A DNA stretch of 64,000 bases, taken from Novosphingobium sp. SG751A (GTDB taxonomy: Bacteria; Pseudomonadota; Alphaproteobacteria; Sphingomonadales; Sphingomonadaceae). Below the pieces are notes generated by a model. The model was not told the origin of the DNA. It was given only the letters and a program-made list of their open reading frames with translations, and did no database searches. Each line of letters opens with the position of its first letter. The first letter of the stretch is position 1. The DNA lies in assembly GCF_013149295.1 (NCBI RefSeq), contig NZ_JABGCB010000002.1, positions 1 to 64,000 of the forward strand. Reading direction: 5' to 3'. This document shows positions 1 to 8,200 of the stretch, one piece after another. Made by a program: the position numbers and the translations under genes.

Positions 1-86
1 ATTGTGATAACCTCCGACACGGACGCCTCCTTCAGTGGTGTTCAACACCTCCACTATGGCACATCGATGCCGTCGGGGGGCGTCCA

Positions 87-110
87 CCCCATCAGCTTGA
101 TGGGGGCTTT
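87..110 (+). terminator. Hairpin with short T-run
   Basis: An 8-bp stem (CCCCATCA at 87-94 and TGATGGGG at 98-105) with loop GCT is followed by GCTTT. It could end transcription from a plus-strand gene left of the window, facing the minus-strand tad genes. The T-run is short, so its strength is doubtful. Bases 1-86 hold another imperfect inverted repeat around 33-54 but no recognisable gene. Confidence 0.45.
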
Positions 111-112
111 AT

Positions 113-128
113 GCCTCCGGCGGGTAAA
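113..128 (+). repeat. Partial copy of dispersed intergenic repeat
   Basis: GCCTCCGGCGGGTAAA matches the first 16 bases of the 43-bp repeat found whole at 4023-4065 (minus) and 57303-57345 (plus), with one T for C change. The palindromic part is missing; a 9-bp tandem repeat takes its place. Confidence 0.55.
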
Positions 129-159
129 CCCCTAAAACCCCTAAAACCCCTAAAACCCC
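129..159 (+). repeat. 9-bp tandem repeat, CCCCTAAAA
   Basis: Three perfect copies of CCCCTAAAA (129-137, 138-146, 147-155) are followed by CCCC. The array starts directly after the partial dispersed repeat and ends two bases before the stop codon of the adjacent TadE-like gene. It resembles a telomere repeat, but three units inside a bacterial chromosome are better explained by slippage. Confidence 0.85.
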
Positions 160-161
160 GA

Positions 162-785
162 TCAGCAAGTCGCCGTCTTCGTCCCCGACAACCCAGCCGT
201 CAGATTGCGCGAATCGCGGATGAGGAAGGCCGCTTCCTGATGCAGCGTCATGGGTTTGACGAACATGGATCCGAACAGGCCCGATTGCTGATAATAGACC
301 TCGACAAACATCACGGCCATGCCGCTGGCGGCTGTCACCTGATTGCCGGTGGGGCCCATGCCGGTCACGACCGCGCTTTCAACGCCATAGGCCGATGCGG
401 CGGTCATGCTGCCGGTGCAGCGTTGCCAGTGGATATATTGCTTGCTGGTGGAGGAATTGAGTTCGAGGCTGGAGACGATCACCTTGCCTTTGGTGCTCAG
501 GTTGATGCTCTTGCCTTCCTGCACCGCGCCGGTCAGCACCGAATTGATCTCGGTTTCGGTGACGGTGGGGCTGACGCTGGATGTGCTGCTTTGTTCAAGG
601 CGCGAGGCATTGTCGGCGGTGGACATGGCGATCTGGCTGACCTGAAGGCTGACGATCGTCATATTGGCCATTTCGATGCCATAGAGCCCGATGAGCAGCA
701 GCACGGGCATGGTGGCGCCCAATTCGATGATCGAGACGCCCGAACGATCGCGCCACAGGCGGCCAAGCAGCGCGCGCAGCCTCAT
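162..785 (-). CDS. TadE-like pseudopilin (second)
   Basis: This 207-residue protein belongs to the TadE-like family of minor pseudopilins of the Flp/Tad pilus. It has a short basic N-terminus (MRLRALLGRLWRDRSG), the TadE-type processing region GVSIIELGATMPVLL and one hydrophobic segment at about residues 18-40. The rest is presumably periplasmic. The chosen start overlaps the stop of the upstream tadE-like gene as ATGA, implying translational coupling. It is last of a three-gene set (vWA protein, TadE, TadE) that often lies apart from the main tad locus in sphingomonads. No secretion ATPase or prepilin peptidase is in the window, so assembly must depend on genes elsewhere. Confidence 0.8.
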   Translation of the reverse strand: MRLRALLGRLWRDRSGVSIIELGATMPVLLLIGLYGIEMANMTIVSLQVSQIAMSTADNASRLEQSSTSSVSPTVTETEINSVLTGAVQEGKSINLSTKGKVIVSSLELNSSTSKQYIHWQRCTGSMTAASAYGVESAVVTGMGPTGNQVTAASGMAVMFVEVYYQQSGLFGSMFVKPMTLHQEAAFLIRDSRNLTAGLSGTKTATC

Positions 786-1369
786 GTGCAGGTCCTCGTG
801 GCCGAACCATAGGCGACCTGTGCTGCCCATGGCTGGTTGCGCCGCACCGCCGTGGCGTTCAGCGTGACCTTGCCCCACATGCTTTTCATGAAGGGCACGC
901 TGAACATCGGGGTATAGCTGGCCGATGTGGTATAGACGATGATGTCGCCCGCCGCGCCATTGCCCGATGCGCCAATGTCCGAATTCCACGATCCGTCGCC
1001 ATTTTCGTCCGTATAGGGTTCGCCATTGTCACAGCGGCCATTGGCGTTGGAATCGGTCCATTTTTCCGCGCGGCCAATATCGGTGAAATCATAATAGGAC
1101 TTGCGGGTCGAGGTGACCGTCACCCCCGGCAGCGCGGGGGCCAGCACCTTGGCCACGTTCTGGTCGAGCGTGGTGGTGTTGGCGTTTTCCAGCGTGGCAT
1201 CGCGCGCGGCCTGACGCACCGCGCCATTGAGCAACGCGCGGCCATAGAACATCTGGCCATAGTAACCCATGCCCATCAGCAACAGCATCAGGATCGGCAG
1301 GACAAAGGCATATTCCACCGCCGTGGCCCCGCGCCGGTCGCGCCACAGATGGCCAAGCCGCCGCGCCAT
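782..1369 (-). CDS. TadE-like pseudopilin (first)
   Basis: This 195-residue protein begins MARRLGHLWRDRRGATAVEY, the classic TadE start: a basic head, the RRGATAVEY(A/S) prepilin-like motif with Glu at +5, then a single hydrophobic helix. The C-terminal part is Thr/Asn/Gly-rich and probably extracytoplasmic. A TTG lies one codon upstream, but the ATG at 1369 overlaps the stop of the vWA gene (ATGA) and fits the operon pattern. With its two neighbours it likely forms a minor component of a Flp/Tad pilus or pseudopilus. Family assignment is firm; the exact role is not known from sequence. Confidence 0.85.
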   Translation of the reverse strand: MARRLGHLWRDRRGATAVEYAFVLPILMLLLMGMGYYGQMFYGRALLNGAVRQAARDATLENANTTTLDQNVAKVLAPALPGVTVTSTRKSYYDFTDIGRAEKWTDSNANGRCDNGEPYTDENGDGSWNSDIGASGNGAAGDIIVYTTSASYTPMFSVPFMKSMWGKVTLNATAVRRNQPWAAQVAYGSATRTCT

Positions 1370-3291
1370 CAACTGGCCACCCGCAAGGCGCTGGCGGTCT
1401 TGGCGATCTGCTGAAACGCGCTGTTCAGCTCGCTGGCGCTATTGGCGGTAAAGCCGCTGTCGGGAGAGGCGCAATAGGACAGGTCGGTTGAAAGGCTGGT
1501 GGAATAGCCGATCACCCAGATACGCACCCCGCGCCCCTTGATCGCATCACAGATCGCGCGAAAACGGGCGATATGGCGGTTGTCATCGTTGCTGTAGCCA
1601 TCATCGGTGATGCGCCGGTCGTGATATTCGATGCCATAGGCCTGCTGAATGCTATAGGCAGCATTTGGCTCGCCGTCGGTCATATAGATGATGTGGCGCG
1701 TGACATTGCCGCCATTGGTGGGCACCTCGGTCACGTTGCTGGAAAAGATGCCGGTCGAGGAGATCAGCCGCGCCCCCCACAACATGCCGATGTCGTGATA
1801 GGTGCTGCCCGCCGGGGTCAACGAATTGACATAGGTGGTGAAATCGGTCTGCGTCATGGTGGCCAGCGTGCGCGCGGCCGCCGGGCAATAGGAATTGGCC
1901 AGCGAACCCGATGTGCTCAGGATCGAATTGCTGCTGCTGGTGCCGCGATAATAGGCGATATCGGGCCACATCGGCGCCCATTTAGTCGCATCGTCGCTGG
2001 TGGGCGCCATGTCGATGTTGAGATCGGTGGCAGTCGTAGGCGAAATACGGTCGGTCAGCGAGCTGTAGGTGAAGGCTGAGTCCGAGACGGTAAAGCGTTC
2101 CTCGATGCAGCCATTCCATGTCGAGCTTTGCGAAGCGCCACTGCTGCCGGTGCTGGTGGTGGCTGCGGCAAAGGTCTTGAACGTGCTGGTATCCACATTG
2201 GCCAGAACATAGTCGAAATGGTCGAAGGCGGTCCCGCTGGTGGGCGAGGAGGCCGTGCCCAGGCCGCTGTATGTATAGGATTTCAGGCTGAGATATGCGT
2301 AATAGCGATACTGGTAATAGCTGTCGCCCGAACGCGTGCAAGTGTAGAGTGATCGAACCTTGGGCTGGGTCACGATGCTGGCGCTGTAGGTATAGGAGCC
2401 GGTCGTGACATTGCCGGTGCTGTTGGTGGATGAGCCGTTGTTGGTCCATGCCGATGTCGCGGGCAGGGCGGCAAAGCACGCGCTCTGGCTGGCATAGGCG
2501 GTGCTGGAATAAAGCGCGGGGGTCGAGTTGGGGGTTGAGTTATAGACCTCTTCGGAGGTTTTCAGCGTGCGCGAATTATACACCGCATAGGTGATCGCCT
2601 CGAACTGGGGCACACGGGTCTGCAGCGCATAGGTGCTGGCCAGATAGGACGGGCTGAGATTGTAGAGCAGGCGCCCGACATTGACCGAGCTGCTGTAGGG
2701 CACGAAGCCATAGCGCACGCGGGCGTTGGTGCCCGCCGTGGCGTTGATGATGGTCGTGTTGAAATTCTTGAGCGCGGTTTGCAGGCCGGTGATCTTGACC
2801 GTGCCGTTATAGGTGTCCGACATCGACCCGGTGGTGTCCAGTACGAAGACGATATCGGAATTGCCGATGCTCTGCGTCGAGGCGCAGGTCAGGCTGAGAT
2901 TATAGGTATAGCGGCCAAAGAGCGCCATGATCCGCAGCGGCACGGTGGTGGTGGCGGTGCCGTTGACGGTGACGCCATTGTCGGTGCTCGACAGAGTAAA
3001 GGCGGTGCTTTTGGTGCCTTGCTGGGCGTCGGTGTAGTTGACGTTGAAATAGGATTTGCCCTGCGCGGTGGCGGTGGCGTCCAGCCCGCTCGTGGTCACC
3101 GCGCGCCGCGCGGCCAGCACACCGGCATCACATGCGCCCTGAAGCCGGTTTTGCGCGCGATAAACAAGGCTCAGATCCACCGCCCCGCCGATAAGGGCCG
3201 TCAGTACGAACATGATCGAGGCGGCCAGCATCAGCACATTGCCGCGCCGGTCATGGGCCAATCGGCGCAAGAAGGGCTGGGATCGCGGCAT
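1369..3291 (-). CDS. TadG-like protein with von Willebrand factor A domain
   Basis: This 640-residue protein starts with RRLAHDRRGNVLMLAAS and a hydrophobic helix (about residues 18-40), as in TadG-like pilus-assembly proteins. A vWA domain follows from about residue 145: the MIDAS motif DTTGSMS lies in DIVFVLDTTGSMS, and a late acidic loop IIYMTDGEPNAAY is visible. A long Ser/Thr/Tyr-rich insertion separates these two parts of the vWA fold, as is common for alphaproteobacterial members. It heads the operon with two TadE-like genes. It is probably anchored in the inner membrane with the vWA part in the periplasm, acting in Tad pilus assembly or adhesion. No sign of damage. Confidence 0.85.
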   Translation of the reverse strand: MPRSQPFLRRLAHDRRGNVLMLAASIMFVLTALIGGAVDLSLVYRAQNRLQGACDAGVLAARRAVTTSGLDATATAQGKSYFNVNYTDAQQGTKSTAFTLSSTDNGVTVNGTATTTVPLRIMALFGRYTYNLSLTCASTQSIGNSDIVFVLDTTGSMSDTYNGTVKITGLQTALKNFNTTIINATAGTNARVRYGFVPYSSSVNVGRLLYNLSPSYLASTYALQTRVPQFEAITYAVYNSRTLKTSEEVYNSTPNSTPALYSSTAYASQSACFAALPATSAWTNNGSSTNSTGNVTTGSYTYSASIVTQPKVRSLYTCTRSGDSYYQYRYYAYLSLKSYTYSGLGTASSPTSGTAFDHFDYVLANVDTSTFKTFAAATTSTGSSGASQSSTWNGCIEERFTVSDSAFTYSSLTDRISPTTATDLNIDMAPTSDDATKWAPMWPDIAYYRGTSSSNSILSTSGSLANSYCPAAARTLATMTQTDFTTYVNSLTPAGSTYHDIGMLWGARLISSTGIFSSNVTEVPTNGGNVTRHIIYMTDGEPNAAYSIQQAYGIEYHDRRITDDGYSNDDNRHIARFRAICDAIKGRGVRIWVIGYSTSLSTDLSYCASPDSGFTANSASELNSAFQQIAKTASALRVAS

Positions 3292-3571
3292 GATGATCGG
3301 GCCTTGTGTCAGCGGACAAGATGCGCGCCCGGCAGGACGCTCAATGGTTTTCCCTAGTGGTTAACGCTTAAAGATTCATAAATTCTCAGGACTTGGCCTT
3401 ACCCCGGCAGTATTGTGGCCCTGCCTGCATCCCCGCAAATGCACCACTTTTGCAACTGCGGATGCAGGAATCGAGTTTGAGTGTGTCGGAAATAGGCGTA
3501 AATCGGCGCCACCCCGATTGGCCGCCATCTTCGCATATCGTCGGAGTCGGCTTCCTTACATGGAGATCATC

Positions 3572-3943
3572 ATGAAGAACCTTTTGGCTTGGGCTTTTGC
3601 CGTGTCGCTGCTGTCTGGCGCGCCTGTGCAGGCGGCCGCGCCGGGTCTCGATTTCCACCTTTTTGAAAATGCCTATGTGCGCAATGGTGCGCCCGAGGCA
3701 GGCTATGACGCGGTGCGCCGCGCGGTGCCGGTGGGCGCCAATGCGCAGGGCGGCGTGGCGCTGTTGCGTCAGGCGGGCGCGCATTGCGGCGCGGCGCGCG
3801 GCGATATGGTCGATTGCTTTTATCGCGAACGCATTTCGGTCGACGATGTGGTGGACACTTACGCAACCTGGGACATGCAGCTTAACCTGAGCGGCGACAA
3901 GGTTGCCGCGCTCAACATCGAGCGCAGCGTCGAACAGCGCTGA
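3572..3943 (+). CDS. Small secreted protein of unknown function
   Basis: I do not recognise this 123-residue protein. It begins with a clear Sec signal peptide (MKNLLAWAFAVSLLSGAPVQAA, likely cleaved near residue 22). The mature part of about 100 residues has only two cysteines, at 72 and 82, which could form a disulfide. It has no other motif. The ATG at 3572 is preceded by GGAG about 7 bases upstream and starts exactly at the signal peptide. An in-frame extension to 3413 is possible but has no secretion signal. It stands alone, transcribed away from the tad operon and towards the patatin gene. Confidence 0.65.
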   Translation: MKNLLAWAFAVSLLSGAPVQAAAPGLDFHLFENAYVRNGAPEAGYDAVRRAVPVGANAQGGVALLRQAGAHCGAARGDMVDCFYRERISVDDVVDTYATWDMQLNLSGDKVAALNIERSVEQR

Positions 3944-3949
3944 GCCTGC

Positions 3950-3966
3950 GCCGCGAAGCGGCCTTT
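3950..3966 (+). terminator. Weak terminator-like hairpin
   Basis: GCCGC-GAA-GCGGC (3950-3962) followed by CTTT lies just after the stop of the small secreted protein gene. The stem is short and the T-run poor, so this is a tentative call. Confidence 0.35.
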
Positions 3967-4022
3967 AATCCGGCCCCGATGCGTTCTGCCGTTACGCCGA
4001 ACCTAAAGCGCGACGAGGACAG

Positions 4023-4065
4023 TAACGGGATTGCAAAGGGACCAGTCCCTTTGCCCGCCGGAGGC
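4023..4065 (-). repeat. Dispersed 43-bp palindrome-containing intergenic repeat
   Basis: Read on the minus strand this element starts GCCTCCGGCGGGCAAAGGGA and ends CAATCCCGTTA. Its centre is a perfect 9-bp inverted repeat, CAAAGGGAC/GTCCCTTTG, with a 2-base loop. The copy at 57303-57345 is 39/43 identical and a partial copy lies at 113-128. It sits between two convergent genes just after the patatin stop, so it may work as a terminator or be a REP-like mobile repeat. Confidence 0.75.
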
Positions 4066-4069
4066 TCTC

Positions 4070-5266
4070 TTAACTCTTACCCCCACCCGGACTGGTGAAA
4101 TCATACACCGCCAGCCCGGAAGGGTCGCTGGGTAATTCCAGCACTTCGCGCTGGGCCAGCGTATGGGCGGCATCCTCATAGCCGCTGCGCCAATGGTCCT
4201 CCATCGTCTGGCGGCTGAATTCATAGTCCTTGTAATCGCCTTCATAATTGGGCGACTGATAGACCATCTGCACAATATTGTAGCGGGCCGGATCGGTGGC
4301 TTCCATCAACAGCTTGCCCTCGGGGCTGGCCAGTTGCTCTTGCGTCATCGTCTCGGCCAGCTTGCGAAAGGCGTTGCGCAATTCCTGCCGCTCGCGAAAC
4401 ATGTCGGTGGCGGCGCGGGTGCGGCTGGAATACTGGATTTCTTTCATGCGCGAGGCGACGGCGGCCATGTCGCCGGGCATATGGCCGCGCGCGCTCCACA
4501 GATCGACCTGAAACACCAGCGTGTCGAGACGCGAGTCGGAGGAGAGCACCCAGTCGAGCGGCGTGTTCGACACCAGCCCGCCGTCCCAGTAATATTCGCC
4601 ATCGACCTCCACCGCCGGAAATCCGGGCGGCAGCGCGCCCGAGGCAATGATATGTTCGGGCCGGATCGCGCATTGGGCATTGTCGAAATATTTGAAATTG
4701 CCGGTGCGCACATTGACCGCGCCCACGCTGAAGCGGGTTTCGCGCGTATTGATCCGATCGAAATCGACCAGACTTTCCAGCGTGGCGCGCAAATGGCTGG
4801 TGTCATACCAGCTTGTCGCCTCGGCGGTCTTGTCGGGCTGGAAAAAGGGCGGGATCAGGCGGGGGGAAAAGAACCCCGGCGCGCCCTGCATCAAGACCTG
4901 CCCGGCCGCCATCTGGTTGATCGCCCCGCGCAGATGCGGGTTCACCGCCAGATGCGACAGGCCAAGCGTGGCCAGCCATGGCGCCCAAGCGGTTGAGCGG
5001 CCCGACACGCCCTCCCAGAACCGGCGCAATTGGCCCACGCGGGCATGGGGCGCATTGCCCGCGATGATCGCGCTGTTGATCGCGCCGATGGAAATGCCCG
5101 CGATCCAGCCCGGCTCGATGTCCCGTTCGGCCAGCGCTTCGTAAACGCCCGCCTGATAGGCTCCCAAGGCTCCCCCGCCTTGCAACAGCAGCGCTACGGT
5201 TTCAAAGGGCGTGCCATTGCCTCTCGCATGGGTGACGGGGGCTTTCCAGCGGCGCATTCGGGGCAT
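4070..5266 (-). CDS. Patatin-like phospholipase
   Basis: This 398-residue protein is a patatin-family acyl hydrolase with a Ser-Asp dyad. The oxyanion-hole motif LLLQGGGALGAYQAG is at about residues 26-40, the nucleophile elbow GISIG places Ser59, and DGG in YYWDGGLVSN gives Asp228. A C-terminal region of about 120 residues (from roughly GHMPGDM) resembles the domain that follows patatin in many proteobacterial family members (DUF3734 type). No signal peptide is seen, so it is probably cytoplasmic or exported by an unusual route. The ATG at 5266 has GGAG 6 bases upstream and is preferred over a start at 5299. It likely hydrolyses phospholipid or other acyl esters; the substrate is unknown. 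Confidence 0.88.
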   Translation of the reverse strand: MPRMRRWKAPVTHARGNGTPFETVALLLQGGGALGAYQAGVYEALAERDIEPGWIAGISIGAINSAIIAGNAPHARVGQLRRFWEGVSGRSTAWAPWLATLGLSHLAVNPHLRGAINQMAAGQVLMQGAPGFFSPRLIPPFFQPDKTAEATSWYDTSHLRATLESLVDFDRINTRETRFSVGAVNVRTGNFKYFDNAQCAIRPEHIIASGALPPGFPAVEVDGEYYWDGGLVSNTPLDWVLSSDSRLDTLVFQVDLWSARGHMPGDMAAVASRMKEIQYSSRTRAATDMFRERQELRNAFRKLAETMTQEQLASPEGKLLMEATDPARYNIVQMVYQSPNYEGDYKDYEFSRQTMEDHWRSGYEDAAHTLAQREVLELPSDPSGLAVYDFTSPGGGKS

Positions 5267-5336
5267 GGATGGACGGCTCCTTGATGATCCGCCCTTCAAG
5301 GTAGCGGTTAATGGCTGCTATTCAATCCACTCCTGT

Positions 5337-6821
5337 TCAATCCACCTTGGGCAAGGTCAGCGTGAACAGCGCGGCGACCATCAGCGTGGCGGCGGCAAAA
5401 GCCATGGTCCACACCGGCGCGCCGGGAAAGAAGGCGTCCATCACCGTATGCATGACCGTGGCCACCAGCAATTGCGGCACCACGACAAACACATTGAACA
5501 GGCCCATCGACACGCCCAGTTTCGATTGCGGCAGGCTGGAGGCCAGCATCGCGTAGGGCATGGCCAGAATGGAGGCCCATGCCAGCCCAATCGCCACCTC
5601 GCTGACCTGTAACCACGCCGGATCGCGCAGCACGAGATAGGAACCGAATCCCGCCGCCCCCGCGATCAGGCTGACCGCATGGGTGCGCGCCTTGCCGAGG
5701 CGCCGGGCCAGCCATGGCAGCACGATGAGCGCGGCGGGCGCGGCCACGCCATTATAGATGGAAAACAGGCGCCCGACATAGTTGGCCGCCGCCTGATAGG
5801 CCGGGCTGGCCGGATCGGTGGCGCCGAAATGATATTGGGCGACGATGGGCGTGGTATAGATCCACATGATGAACAGCGCGGACCAACTGAAGAACTGCAC
5901 CAGCGCCAGGCGCTTCATCAGCGGTGGCATTCCGGCAAAATCACCCACCACGCTGGAGAGCAGAGTGGTGCGCCCCGCGCGCGCCAGCAGGATGGCCGCC
6001 GCCAGCGCCGCACCATAGGCCGCCATCAGCCCGGCCAGCAGATAGAGTTCCTTGGCCAGCGCCCAATGCGCCACGCAGGACGCCAGCGCGCCACCCGCAC
6101 CGATCCACGGCAAAGCGCCCAGTGGTGAACGCGCTGCCAGAGCAAGGTCGGGGCCGATTTCTGGGGCTGCGGCCTCGCCGAACTCCTCCATCTGCGCGGG
6201 CGAATATTCCTGCGTGTTCAGAACCGTCCACAGCACGGCCGCGAGCAGGATCGCCCCGCCCGCCCAGAAACTGTAGCGCACCGTATCGGGGATCTGTCCG
6301 GCAGGCGCGACATTGGCCACGCCCAGCGCGTCGAGCAGCGAGGGGAACAGCGAGCCCACCACCGCGCCCCCGCCGATAAAGGCGGTCTGCACCGCATAGC
6401 CCGCCGTATGCTGGCTTTTATCGAGCACATCGCCTACGAAAGCGCGGAACGGCTCCATCGCCACATTCAGGCTGGCGTCGAGCAGCCAGAGCAGCATGGC
6501 CGCGCCCAGCAATATGCCCTGCAACGGCATGACCAGCAGCGCCAGACAGGCCAGCACCGCGCCCGCCAGAAAATAGGGCCGCCGCCGCCCCAGCCGCCCC
6601 AGCCATGTTCGGTCCGACAGATGCCCGATCACCGGCTGCACCAGCAGGCCCGTCAAAGGCGCGGCGATCCACAGCGCGGGCAGATCGTCGATTGAGGAAC
6701 CAAGCGACTGAAAAACGCGGCTCATATTGGCATTTTGCAGGGCAAAGCCGATCTGGATGCCGAAAAAGCCAAAGCTGACATTGCACAGCCCGGCCCAGCC
6801 AAGTTTGGGCTTGCCCGACAT
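5337..6821 (-). CDS. malY: MFS transporter, maltose/sucrose-type (MalY-like)
   Basis: This 494-residue protein has about 12 hydrophobic helices and the MFS loop motif GHLSDRTWLGRLGRRRPY between TM2 and TM3, characteristic of the SLC45/sucrose-maltose subgroup. In Caulobacter crescentus a homologous permease (MalY) carries maltose across the inner membrane after uptake by the TonB receptor MalA. This gene lies in the same kind of cluster, beside a LacI repressor and divergent from a MalA-like receptor. The ATG at 6821 has GGGGAGA upstream. A LacI-type operator at 6892-6905 lies in its promoter region, so it is probably repressed without maltodextrin. Substrate is inferred mostly from context. 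Confidence 0.82.
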   Translation of the reverse strand: MSGKPKLGWAGLCNVSFGFFGIQIGFALQNANMSRVFQSLGSSIDDLPALWIAAPLTGLLVQPVIGHLSDRTWLGRLGRRRPYFLAGAVLACLALLVMPLQGILLGAAMLLWLLDASLNVAMEPFRAFVGDVLDKSQHTAGYAVQTAFIGGGAVVGSLFPSLLDALGVANVAPAGQIPDTVRYSFWAGGAILLAAVLWTVLNTQEYSPAQMEEFGEAAAPEIGPDLALAARSPLGALPWIGAGGALASCVAHWALAKELYLLAGLMAAYGAALAAAILLARAGRTTLLSSVVGDFAGMPPLMKRLALVQFFSWSALFIMWIYTTPIVAQYHFGATDPASPAYQAAANYVGRLFSIYNGVAAPAALIVLPWLARRLGKARTHAVSLIAGAAGFGSYLVLRDPAWLQVSEVAIGLAWASILAMPYAMLASSLPQSKLGVSMGLFNVFVVVPQLLVATVMHTVMDAFFPGAPVWTMAFAAATLMVAALFTLTLPKVD

Positions 6822-6891
6822 GATCTCCCCTTCCGCGTGGTGGTCTGTTTGTTGCGCCCGGCGTTGCATGGACCGGGGCGCGGGGCAATCA

Positions 6892-6905
6892 CGTATACGA
6901 ATACC
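6892..6905. promoter_or_regulatory. LacI-type operator upstream of malY
   Basis: CGTATACGAATACC contains the 12-mer GTATACGAATAC, a palindrome with a central CG and 10 of 12 symmetric positions, as LacI-family repressors prefer. It lies 70 bases upstream of the malY start, just after the end of the LacI gene, and resembles the operator at 8041-8054. Confidence 0.6.
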
Positions 6906-6937
6906 TAGTGGTGGTTTGGGCATCCGGCCGGCGCCGT

Positions 6938-7972
6938 TTACCCTCCGCAACTTCTTCGCCGCACCAGCCTTGTGGGCAAAACCGGCGAGGGCAGGGCGCG
7001 ATCCTCGATCTGGGCCAGCAGCGTTTCGATCAGCAACACGCCCGCCGCTTTCAGATCCTGCATCATCGTGGTCAACGGAGGATTGGTCATGCCCGCCGCC
7101 GGAATATCGTCAAAGCCCATCAGCGCCACATCGCCCGGCACCGACAATCCCGCCTCGGAAAGCGCCCGCAGCGCGCCGATGGCGATCAGGTCCGATCCGG
7201 CAAAGATCGCGTCAAACCGCGCGCCTTGCGCAATCAGCGCGCGGGCGGCCAGATAGCCCGATTCCTCGGTGGTGAGTGCGTCAATCTGCAAATCGGGATT
7301 TACCGGCAGGCCGCCTTGCGCCAGCGCCGCCTGAAGCCCGCGATAACGGTCGGAAAATTCTGGATAATGCTCGTCCGCCTGCCCCAGAAAGGCGATGTCG
7401 CGGCGGCCCTGTGCGATCAGATGTTCGCCCGCCATCTGCCCGGCGCCGAAATTGTCGCTGCCCACGGTCGCGCCAATATTGTCGGGCCGCACTGAACCCC
7501 AGCGCACAAAGCGCGTCCCCTGCGCGACGAGGCCGGTCAGCCGCTGTTCGTATTGGGTGTAATCACCATAGCCCAGCAGGATCAGCCCGTCCGCGCGGTG
7601 GCTGTCCTGATAGCGGGTGTGCCAGTCATCCTCCATTTTCTGAAACGAAATCAAAAGGTCAAACCCGCGATTGGCGCATTGCCTTGTGATTGAGCCGAGC
7701 ATGGCGAGGAAGAAGGGATTGATGCGCGAATCATCCTCGCTGGGCTCTTCGAAAAATAACAGCGCAATCGTGTTGGCGCGTTGCGAGCGCAGCGAGGAGG
7801 CGTTTTTGTCGACCGTATAATTCAATTCGCGGGCAATCGCCTCGATCCTTGCGCGCGTCTCGGCGCTGACCGAACGCGACCCGCGCAGAGCCCGGCTGAC
7901 CGTGGGCTGGGACACGCCTGCGCGATAGGCGATGTCGAAACTGGTGGGCCTGTTCGACCTCTTTTGCCCCAT
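6938..7972 (-). CDS. LacI-family transcriptional repressor of the maltose locus
   Basis: This 344-residue protein has a LacI helix-turn-helix at the N-terminus (SFDIAYRAGVSQPTVSRALR at about 11-30), a hinge helix region (SSLRSQRANTIALLF) and a periplasmic-binding-protein-like effector domain to the C-terminus. The ATG at 7972 has AGGAGG 10 bases upstream; a much longer in-frame extension lacks an HTH context. It lies between malY (same strand, downstream) and the divergent malA-like receptor. Candidate operators flank it at both promoters. By analogy with the Caulobacter maltose repressor it probably releases DNA when maltose or a derivative binds. The effector is an inference. Confidence 0.88.
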   Translation of the reverse strand: MGQKRSNRPTSFDIAYRAGVSQPTVSRALRGSRSVSAETRARIEAIARELNYTVDKNASSLRSQRANTIALLFFEEPSEDDSRINPFFLAMLGSITRQCANRGFDLLISFQKMEDDWHTRYQDSHRADGLILLGYGDYTQYEQRLTGLVAQGTRFVRWGSVRPDNIGATVGSDNFGAGQMAGEHLIAQGRRDIAFLGQADEHYPEFSDRYRGLQAALAQGGLPVNPDLQIDALTTEESGYLAARALIAQGARFDAIFAGSDLIAIGALRALSEAGLSVPGDVALMGFDDIPAAGMTNPPLTTMMQDLKAAGVLLIETLLAQIEDRALPSPVLPTRLVRRRSCGG

Positions 7973-8040
7973 AATCGTGCGACCTCCTGACTGGCTCTTG
8001 CGTGGCCTTAGCGCAACATTACCCGATTGCGCATAATATG

Positions 8041-8054
8041 GGTATACGTATGCC
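8041..8054. promoter_or_regulatory. LacI-type operator between repressor and receptor genes
   Basis: GGTATACGTATGCC is a near-perfect palindrome centred on CG (one mismatched pair). It lies in the 228-bp divergent region between the LacI gene (start 7972) and the TonB receptor (start 8201). It shares the GTATNCGNAT core with the site upstream of malY. It probably controls the receptor-amylase operon and the repressor itself. Confidence 0.6.
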
Positions 8055-8200
8055 ATCTTTTGTTCGCGGCCATCACCGCTGTAAACGGGCTCCACGTTGA
8101 CCGGAACCAAGGGGCAGGGGTGCCCTATGCCGGGACGAAGCCGGCGCGCATGGACTGTGTGTCATCCATGCGCAGCCGGTGTGATCAGGAGAGGAATATC

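Noticed and set aside
129-159. Telomere-like repeat marking a linear replicon end
   Set aside because: Only three units, directly next to coding sequence and inside a dispersed repeat; nothing else suggests a replicon end.
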